From Drosophila pseudoobscura (Eukaryota > Arthropoda > Insecta > Diptera > Drosophilidae), in the NCBI RefSeq assembly GCF_009870125.1, contig NC_046679.1, forward strand, positions 15,004,001 through 15,068,000: a stretch of 64,000 nt of DNA, written 5' to 3'. The notes under the pieces are model-generated. The model did not search any database and had not been told where the DNA came from. It was given only the letters and a program-made list of their open reading frames with translations. Of this stretch, positions 57,687-64,000 are shown one piece after another. The position numbers and the translations under genes are program-made. Position 1 is the stretch's first letter, and each line of letters starts with the position of its first letter.

Positions 57687-57904
57687 TTTGCTGAAGATAT
57701 TATTATATATTTTTAGCTAACGCAAGAAAAGTTTTTCTGGGCTGAAAATCCGGACAAATTATGACAGCTGTTTTGGAGAATTGGCGCTGCCACCCCGTTG
57801 TATTTTTAATACTTTTCGGTATTTTTTAGGTCACAATTGAGCCGACGGTATATTTGCGGTATATAATGGTATACTTTTATTTTATTAAATTTCATTTTAA
57901 AAGC

Positions 57905-58050
57905 TGTATTTAAGCAGAAATGGTATAGCAAGTATGTAAAATAAACAAGTCATGTAGAAAATAGGTTCATTAATTGGGTAAAATGATGTGGGCAGCGCTG
58001 AGTTCCTTAGCTAGCTGGTAATATCTGAAGGAATATCAAAAACGAGGAAT
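57905..58050 (-). repeat. Dispersed repeat R, copy e
   Basis: Reverse orientation. On the minus strand it reads ATTCCTCGTTTTTGATATTC, ATATTACCAGCTAGCTAAGG, GCCCACATCATTTTACC, AATTAATGAACC, TATTTTCTA. It lies between the COX7A and Arl2 promoters. Confidence 0.75.
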
Positions 58051-58110
58051 ATGGATAACAGAACTTGAATTCATCAGTATATTTTCGGTATATTTTTGAG
58101 GGTATTCACT

Positions 58111-58180
58111 AGAGCTGTCAAACCATCGATAGTAGCAACTAGCACCAAAACATCGATACTATCGATGGTTTGACACCTCT
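58111..58180. mobile_element. 70-bp fold-back element, possibly hAT-type MITE remnant
   Basis: Arms 58111-58134 and 58157-58180 are inverted repeats of 24 bp with one mismatch (19 bp perfect: 58116-58134 against 58157-58175). The termini read AGAGCTGTCAAACC and GGTTTGACACCTCT. Flanking 8-mers TATTCACT and AATTCACA agree at six positions, as for a worn hAT target duplication. The arms contain ATCGATA, so the element places DRE-like sites about 90-150 bp upstream of the Arl2 ATG. Confidence 0.6.
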
Positions 58181-58266
58181 AATTCACACTCAATCAAAAC
58201 ATAAGCAGCTGCTGATTTTATAGTTAATTTATAGCTTGTAGGCTATCATATCTCACAGGAGTCGCC

Positions 58267-58945
58267 ATGGGCTTCCTCACAGTATTAAAAAAGATGCGAC
58301 AGAAGGAGAAGGAGATGCGCATTTTGCTGCTGTGAGTTTTAAGCAAGCTTTGCTTCGAGCCAAACAAGTTGTGATTCATTGATATGCTTTTTTGCAGCGG
58401 TTTGGACAATGCCGGAAAGACAACCATTCTGAAGCGCTTCAATGGCGAATCCATAGACGAAATCTCGCCCACTCTGGGCTTCAACATCAAGACACTGGAG
58501 CACAATGGCTACACCCTGAACATGTGGGATGTGGGCGGTCAGCGCTCTCTTCGCTCTTATTGGCGCAACTACTTTGAGTGCACCGATGGCCTGGTGTGGG
58601 TGGTGGACAGTGCTGATCGGATGCGCCTGGATTCGTGCCGACAGGAGCTGCAGGTACTCCTCGAGGAGGAACGCCTGGCCGGAGCCACCTTGCTGGTGCT
58701 CTGCAACAAACAGGATCTGCCCGGGGCACTTAACTCGAACGAAATCAAAGAGGTGGGAAAACTAGTCAAATTAAATATTATTTATTAACATTAAATGGCA
58801 TAATTTGTAGATACTACATTTGGATGACATCACCACTCACCACTGGCTGGTGGTTGGCGTAAGCGCTGTCACTGGGGAGAAGCTGCTCAGCTCCATGGAC
58901 TGGCTCATTGGAGACATTGCAAAGCGAATATTCACATTAGATTAA
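58267..58945 (+). CDS. Arl2: ADP-ribosylation-factor-like GTPase Arl2
   Basis: Three exons (58267-58331, 58398-58752, 58811-58945) give 184 aa. It starts [20 protein letters not shown], the Arl2 N-terminal helix. The GTPase motifs are complete: G1 [10 protein letters not shown]2 around [12 protein letters not shown]3 [11 protein letters not shown]4 NKQDLPGA and G5 VSAVTGE. Arl2 (D. melanogaster Arf84F) works with tubulin-folding cofactor TBCD and with PDE6D/BART-type effectors. The stop codon is only 12 bp from that of the opposite-strand PNKP gene, so the two transcripts must overlap at their 3' ends. Confidence 0.95.
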
Positions 58946-58957
58946 AGCGGAATCGTT

Positions 58958-60526
58958 TTACTTTTCCACCAAATACATCTTGTACAGCCTCTTTTCCTTC
59001 TCGTCGACAAACTTCGGCACAAAATTTACTCTGTTTATGGTGGCGAAACCTTCGTCGAGCGTCGGTTCCTTGTACTTCTTCTTCATCATGTTGAAGACCA
59101 TGTCGTTGATTTGCGAGTGTGGCGTTTCCAAGAGTTCGCGAAAGGCAATATTATGCTTAACCTGAGCCGTGGACACGTTCATCACAAAGCAGCGGCAGGG
59201 AACTTTTAGCTCGCCTGCCAGGGCAAGGAACTTTTTCCGGGACGCTGCATCCACATTGGTATTGTCCACCACACACGATTTTCCAGAGCTCAGCAAGCGT
59301 TTGCAGGTATTCAGACAGGACTGCGTGCTGCCCAAGGTGTCTGCATTGACAATTTCATAGCCGCGACTCTGCAGCACCTCGGCACAGAAGTGACTCTTCC
59401 CAGATCCAGGCAGGCCGACCATGATGATCATCTCACACGAGTCCTCGTCAAAGTGGACATCATTTGGCTCAAACTGGGCTATTTGGTCGTGCACGCAAGT
59501 GGGATCAAAGTCGGGCTTGTTCCACTGCTCCAATCGTTTGCCCAGGAAATGTACTTCTGGTGTGTAGAACGAGAGGCCAATGTTGAAGGCGAAAAGTCGA
59601 TCGGCCAGCGAGTGATCCTTGCGCTGCTTGGTCGCTCCCTTGCCCATTTCGGGTCTCCCAGCGGCATCGCCGACAAAGAAGCAACGGTCCAGCTGTATGT
59701 CTACCCCGTCATTCATTTCGTTCTTGAGGTGCTCCCACATGCCGGGAAGCGGCTTGCGGTAATAGCCTCCGCCGATAGCTATGAAAACTTGGATAGGTAC
59801 ACCCAACTTCTTAACAATTAGCTTTATCTTGACCTTAAAGTCATCCAGGGATACTTTGCCGCGTGCAATACCGGCCTGGTTGGTGAAGAAACAGATCTTA
59901 AAGCCATCATTGTGCAATTTTTTAAGTTTCTCTGGCACCTCTGGAAAGATAATCTGCCAGTCGTCCGTGGTCTTGGGGAATACATTGCCCGACTTTGTCT
60001 TAATAATGGTGCCGTCCATATCGTAGCCTGCAATTTTCCCAGAGGCCACGACTCCAGCGCTGGTGTAGATGACCAATTTTCCATTGGATACTGAAGCCCA
60101 TTTCTCCTCAACAGTGGCAGATGCGGATGCAGCTGGTGCGTCTTCCTCTGGGACGGACACAGTAGAATCCACTGGTGGAGGGCTAAATATGACTTCGTAG
60201 CCATGCCGGCCGTAGACAATCTCCACCAGATCGCCGTGCTTCAGCGCGCATTCCGAGTGCTGCATAACCATCACTCCGTTAATGCCGCACGGGTTCATGC
60301 CCAGAACCTTCAAGGTAATGCCACAGCTCTTGGGGTCCACTTGCAGTCGAAGCTGCTGCTTGGAGCAGCGCGAATCCCGAATCCCGGTTTCCTTGCTGCG
60401 TCCCACAAAGTTCTCGCCCGCGGACAAACGTATGGCGCTATGTTCGGCTTCCGTCGGCCTGAGGGTGCAGGTTCTCGACACAGCCTCTATGCCCACGGAT
60501 CGATTTAGGTATTTAGCCAACGACAT
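58958..60526 (-). CDS. Bifunctional polynucleotide kinase 3'-phosphatase (DNA repair)
   Basis: A single open frame encodes 522 aa. The N-terminal FHA domain (to about residue 115) includes NFVGRSKETGIRD and MNPCGINGVMV; it docks phosphorylated XRCC1/XRCC4-type partners. The HAD phosphatase domain starts with GYDMDGTIIKTKSG (catalytic DxDGT) and contains FFTNQAGIARG and FFVGDAAGRP. The C-terminal kinase domain has the P-loop GLPGSGKSHF and VVDNTNVDAASRKKFL. This is PNKP (CG9601 in D. melanogaster as I recall), which restores 5'-phosphate and 3'-hydroxyl ends in single- and double-strand break repair. It is intronless here and convergent with Arl2. Confidence 0.94.
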   Translation of the reverse strand: MSLAKYLNRSVGIEAVSRTCTLRPTEAEHSAIRLSAGENFVGRSKETGIRDSRCSKQQLRLQVDPKSCGITLKVLGMNPCGINGVMVMQHSECALKHGDLVEIVYGRHGYEVIFSPPPVDSTVSVPEEDAPAASASATVEEKWASVSNGKLVIYTSAGVVASGKIAGYDMDGTIIKTKSGNVFPKTTDDWQIIFPEVPEKLKKLHNDGFKICFFTNQAGIARGKVSLDDFKVKIKLIVKKLGVPIQVFIAIGGGYYRKPLPGMWEHLKNEMNDGVDIQLDRCFFVGDAAGRPEMGKGATKQRKDHSLADRLFAFNIGLSFYTPEVHFLGKRLEQWNKPDFDPTCVHDQIAQFEPNDVHFDEDSCEMIIMVGLPGSGKSHFCAEVLQSRGYEIVNADTLGSTQSCLNTCKRLLSSGKSCVVDNTNVDAASRKKFLALAGELKVPCRCFVMNVSTAQVKHNIAFRELLETPHSQINDMVFNMMKKKYKEPTLDEGFATINRVNFVPKFVDEKEKRLYKMYLVEK

Positions 60527-60576
60527 ATCTTGGTTTGTTGGAAATAAAAAAGGTAAACAACATTCTTTTTTTTAGG

Positions 60577-61270
60577 GTTTAAGTTACCATGCTACCCGTG
60601 AGTAGCGTGGGATTATTTGGCCGCCCGCCTTTTGAAGGTGGAAATTGCCAAGTCAAAGAATAGAAGATGTGGAGTACTGTTACATCAATTTCGTCGATGA
60701 AGTCAATTAGTGTTTGGTACGCGCTGATGTTTTCTTTTTTAAACAATTTGTAAATATCATAATAATTTCTTAGAGATGGTTTTGCCTTGTGTTTTTTTTG
60801 GTACAATTGAAAATTACATGCGAGGCGTTTTCGATACTATCGCATGTATAACTACATGCATTTTGGCGAGTGTGTTACCACCAAGCAGTCTGTTGATTCT
60901 CTTAGCGTAAATGGCTTTAAGCTTAGTTTTATTTAGTAACCACGGTTTGGATGATGTTGAGGGGAAAAGCGAGCAGTAACCTCGGTGCTTGACACTAGCA
61001 AACCCGGCATATTTTCTCTCCCATTCTGCTTCGTGGAGCCTTTGGTGCTGGAGGCGCCAATTGACGTGGAGCCCGTGGGCGCGGAACCCCTGGAGGCGGC
61101 AACGCTGGGGGACGCGTTATCCCTGGAGGCAGCAACGCTGGGGTACGCGGACGACGTGGAGATGGACATATCAGTAGGCGTATGCGTAGGGCCATTGCGT
61201 CTTTCGTCCGTGCCGTGGGGCGCCAAGCTCCACAAGTCGCTGCCCCAGGAGCTGCTCAGGAGTTGCCACT
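60577..61270 (-). mobile_element. Internally deleted LINE-derived element, copy 2
   Basis: It has the same architecture as the element at 20.1 kb: poly-T (plus strand) at the 3' side, then ORF2 C-terminus (CSYTCDSIENASHVIFNC, LRNYYDIYKLFKKENISAYQ, LIDFIDEIDV) fused to the Ser/Pro-rich segment (SAYPSVAASRDNASPSVAAS). Copy 2 adds eight bases near its left 5' end and several small indels. It lies 50 bp upstream of the PNKP ATG, tail first. Both copies end at similar points, so this is a family of about 0.7 kb. Frames are broken. Confidence 0.7.
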
Positions 61271-61332
61271 GTAGGCAGACGCACATGGCACTTTTGCTCT
61301 TACAACAGTAGCATGAACAAACGAGTATCCAA

Positions 61333-61445
61333 TTGCTCAATTCTTTATTCCGTCGAATATTACCAGCTATATAGAACATTTAGCCATGCTCACATAATTT
61401 TATCCGACTGATGAATCAATTTTCTACTAATTTCTATTTCAAAAT
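61333..61445 (+). repeat. Dispersed repeat R, copy f
   Basis: It reads TTATTCCGTCGAATATTACC, AGCTATATAGAACATTTAGC, CATGCTCACATAATTTTATC, CGACTGATGAATCAATTTTC. It lies between the LINE-derived element and the COX7A paralogue. Confidence 0.8.
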
Positions 61446-61570
61446 CAAATTCAAAGATAAAGTAGGCTTTTCACTATATACTTCGCTAACGATCCCAAAT
61501 TTTGTCAACTCGCCTTCAGTAGCAAACAATATCTCATTCGATAAAGTCTAAAAAAAAATTATTTAACAAA

Positions 61571-61992
61571 ATGCAAAGAAATTTGTTACTTTCCTTGCGC
61601 GTAAGTAAATTTAATATACAATTTTGGGAAATGTTAAATATTTCAAATTTGTATTCTGACAGCCGTTGCTCCGGCGGTCCCAAGTGTTGTCTCCGCTGTA
61701 TGCGACCCCGCGGCTGTTTGCGACCCCGCAGGTGTTTGCGACCCCGCAGGTGTTTGCGACCCCGCGGTTGTTTCAAACTGGTTCCTTGATGCAAGCTCAG
61801 AAGAAAATAAAGGGCAAGCTCTCGCCGAAGATAGCCAAGTTGCAGAGGCAATATCAGGAGAACAATGGAAAGCCGGTGTTCCTCAAGGGCGGACCCATGG
61901 ACAACATTCTATATAGGCTGACTTGGGTCCTAGCCTTCATAGGCATCTTGGGCAGTGTCTGGCTTTGGCTTGGATATATAATATTTAATTAA
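61571..61992 (+). CDS. COX7A paralogue with repetitive leader
   Basis: Two exons (61571-61600, 61663-61992) encode 119 aa. Exon 1 gives MQRNLLLSLR. The leader continues LLRRSQVLSPLYATP and then an 18-nt/6-aa repeat (LFATPQ/VFATPQ). The mature part (SPKIAKLQRQYQENNGKPVF, LKGGPMDNILYRLTWVLAFI, one membrane span ending LGYIIFN) matches COX7A along GKPVFLKG..D..LYR. D. melanogaster has COX7A-like paralogues expressed in testis; this may be one, which I infer. It lacks the C-terminal part seen in COX7A. It should be targeted to mitochondria and join complex IV if translated. Confidence 0.8.
61696..61767 (+). repeat. 18-bp coding minisatellite in the COX7A-paralogue leader
   Basis: Four units of CTGTTTGCGACCCCGCAG-type sequence, in frame, encode (L/V)(F/Y)ATP(Q/R). 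A fifth partial unit (TTGTTT) follows. Units differ at one to three bases. Confidence 0.85.
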
Positions 61993-64000
61993 CGTATATA
62001 AACGACTTACACATACAGATAGTCAATACAAGTACCACGACTGTCATCAAAAAATCCGACACATAAATCAACCTTTTCTGCGCCACATTCCTCCCAAATT
62101 CAACATGTAACACTAAAACACAAAATCGTCGTGCTTTCTGCGCCGCCTCCCTCCCAAAAGTAACATGTGACATTAAATCAAAAGAAATATTCCCGTTTTC
62201 TGCAGCTGTGTCCTTATCCGGCTAGAATAAATAAATTGTGTTTCGATAACAACTTTTTTTCTTTCCGCGGCTTGTCGATAGAGCATTCGATAGGCGTGCA
62301 GATGGTTGTGGCGGCGCCAGTGAGATGTAGATTTACTTGTAGAATTCCAGTAAAATATGTGTCAAATTGACATTTGGGAATTGAGATGTTTTTTAGCCGT
62401 TTATTTTTTAATTTTTCATTTCCGATCCTATGGTACTTTGAAAATATAATGTGATGAGGGTTTTCTTTCTTTTAGAAAATTTCTCTGAGGTCAGTCTGGT
62501 AATATGATTTAAGACATTCCTTTAGCGAGCATATGCATGTTTATTTCTCTTCCTTCCGCTTCGTTGCCCCTACTCTTTCTTGGCAGTGCCCATGGCCAAG
62601 TGTGGGTCTTAAGACCACTCGCTGGCCGCACTCTACAGCAAAACCTAATTAACTCATTTAGACCCGTCTCGTAAAAACATTTATATTTTTTCTGCTTTGC
62701 CACTTTACGCATTTGCCAAACGAGAAAGAAGAAACACCGAAAAACATGGACAATGGGGGCTTCGGCTTTGGAGCTTCTCCATGGCCAGAAAGAAGATGAG
62801 CTGGGCTCTGGCCATGCAAAATCGTGGCATAATTACTGTGGCCAAATGAGCAAGCAGCCGGCGGTTCGATTTTCGATAGATTCATTCATTCCCCCCGCTG
62901 GCTGCACATTTGAACTTTTACTTTTGACTGCCGGCTGCTGCCGATGGCGCCTTGAGAATGAATGGGGCATCTAAGTGGCGGCCACATGGCGAGTGGATCA
63001 CAGTCCAGTGGCTAGGTCCGTCTGCGAGTATCTGGAGGTGTTGCAACAGCAAGGCCCCACAATTGAACAGCTGAGGAGCTTTGCATAAGCTGAGCAAATG
63101 GTTAGCACCCCGAAAGGCTAAAGTTGGCTCTTGGCTCGCAGAACTGCAGCACAGCACAGCACAGCACCCAGGCCCAGACCCATCCTGTCCCGCACCCATG
63201 TATGGACATGTTTCTCTTTTTAGGCGGAAAACAAACTCAACTCAGACACTGCCATCGTCATCGACACCACACCGCCAACGACCGGTCACCAGCTCCCACA
63301 GCTCCCCCCCAGCTCCAGACTTTGGCGAAAAACGTGTCGCGGCAATTTCCCATTCAATTGCAGCTTTTCCATGTTGCATCTTTTCTTGTGTCTCGTTTCG
63401 GTTTTTGCCTAGTTTTTCGGTTCGCATTGCATATGCATTGCAATTTCTCCGCCGCCGCCGCCTCCGGCACCGTCGTCGTCCGTCTACTCATCTGCCCGAA
63501 TGCCGCTGGATGGTGGATGGTTGGTCTCGGTCTCCGCGCTTGACTTACATAAAGCTAGGAGCACACGCTGCCGTTGGACACACACCAAAAACTTGTTTTG
63601 TCTTTTTCGAGGAAACGACAGAAGCGTCACTTGGCCCATGATGGCGAGACATCCAGAGGAGTGGAGGTGCAGAGGGAGAGCTGGCCCATAGGAGACGGTG
63701 CCTCCGATGATCATCAGCTTTCGGCTCAGCTGTGGCTGTGGATATGTCTGCGGATGACGATGACGATGAGGTTATTGCTTTGACTATTGCTACTGCCAGT
63801 GCCTCCAGCTGCTGGGGAAGCGGGGGACTCTTCTGCGTTGGCGCCTTATGTAACTTGGATATGTGAGGGGGGAGCGATGGCCAGCCTATGTACGCGTATG
63901 CCCTGGGTACCAAATATTTTGCGCACTCATCTTCATCCCCAGCCAGCAATTACACTTTTGTCATACTCTCGGATTCTGTCTGTCATCAATAGGCTTGAAT
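61993..64000. other. Intergenic region at the right edge
   Basis: No supported gene. A roughly 60-bp imperfect tandem repeat lies at 62073-62183. Open frames in 63.0-63.9 kb, on both strands, have no family features. Confidence 0.45.
62073..62183. repeat. Two-copy imperfect tandem repeat (about 60-bp period)
   Basis: Units begin at about 62073 and 62132 and share TTTCTGCGCC, CTCCCAAA and AACATGTRAC (then CACTAAA or CATTAAA). A partial third start (TTTTCTGC) follows at about 62196. Confidence 0.6.

Noticed and set aside
63081-63949. Long overlapping frames on both strands at the right edge
   Set aside because: Mutually overlapping, Ser/Pro/His-rich, with no recognisable features.
1-64000. 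tRNA, rRNA, CRISPR and whole LTR element
   Set aside because: No B-box plus cloverleaf, no rRNA-like sequence, no spaced palindromic repeats and no long terminal repeat pair were noticed on reading.

Overview
This window is euchromatic insect DNA from a Drosophila species. Introns are short (about 50-70 bp, GT-AG), core promoters carry DRE (TATCGATA), Motif 1 and TATA/Inr elements, and the gene set matches what I remember of D. melanogaster 84E-84F on Muller element E: Gfr, mRpL1, Sgt1, tex, eIF4AIII, Coq2, Ctr1B, Poxm, COX7A, Arl2 and PNKP. LOA/Bilbo-like LINE remains suggest the obscura group, but that is a weak inference. All gene models below were built by hand from splice consensus, reading frame and protein family. 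No alignment was run.

Layout. 1-2.4 kb: no convincing gene. 2.5-3.0 kb: a C19orf12-family gene. 4.2-8.0 kb: three genes for small secreted proteins; two share a six-cysteine framework and a signal-peptide exon. 8.3-14.0 kb: a 12-exon gene on the minus strand for a 1668-aa scaffold-like protein I cannot name. 15.6-18.0 kb: mRpL1 and the Golgi GDP-fucose transporter Gfr. 18.0-20.1 kb: a recent tandem duplication giving two Sgt1 copies with a broken Gfr first exon between them. 20.1-22.2 kb: an island of LINE fragments plus a decayed YWTD-propeller gene piece. 23.3-24.3 kb: tex. 25.1-29.0 kb: three DUF745-type secreted coiled-coil genes, two of them head to head. 29.6-32.6 kb: eIF4AIII and Coq2. 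33-34.6 kb: dispersed repeats and a cluster of metal-response elements upstream of the copper transporter Ctr1B (34.7-35.7 kb).

36.6-49 kb: Poxm, a paired-box transcription factor. Its main exon is clear. Its first exon probably lies about 11 kb upstream at 48.99 kb, which would put a small secreted Ala/Pro-rich gene (39.5-40.1 kb, opposite strand) inside the Poxm intron. 41-57 kb is a large gene-poor stretch, presumably regulatory. 57.3-62.0 kb is dense: COX7A and Arl2 diverge from a shared promoter, Arl2 and PNKP converge with 12 bp between their stop codons, then come a second copy of the 20-kb LINE-derived repeat and a COX7A paralogue with a minisatellite in its leader peptide. 62-64 kb has no gene I can support.

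Most genes are housekeeping: mitochondrial translation, respiration and ubiquinone synthesis, exon junction complex, mRNA export, tubulin folding and DNA repair. The novelty lies in the Sgt1/Gfr duplication, a dispersed repeat that often sits in promoter gaps, a tiny fold-back element, and fast-evolving secreted gene clusters. Nothing bacterial, no CRISPR and no tRNA or rRNA gene was seen.
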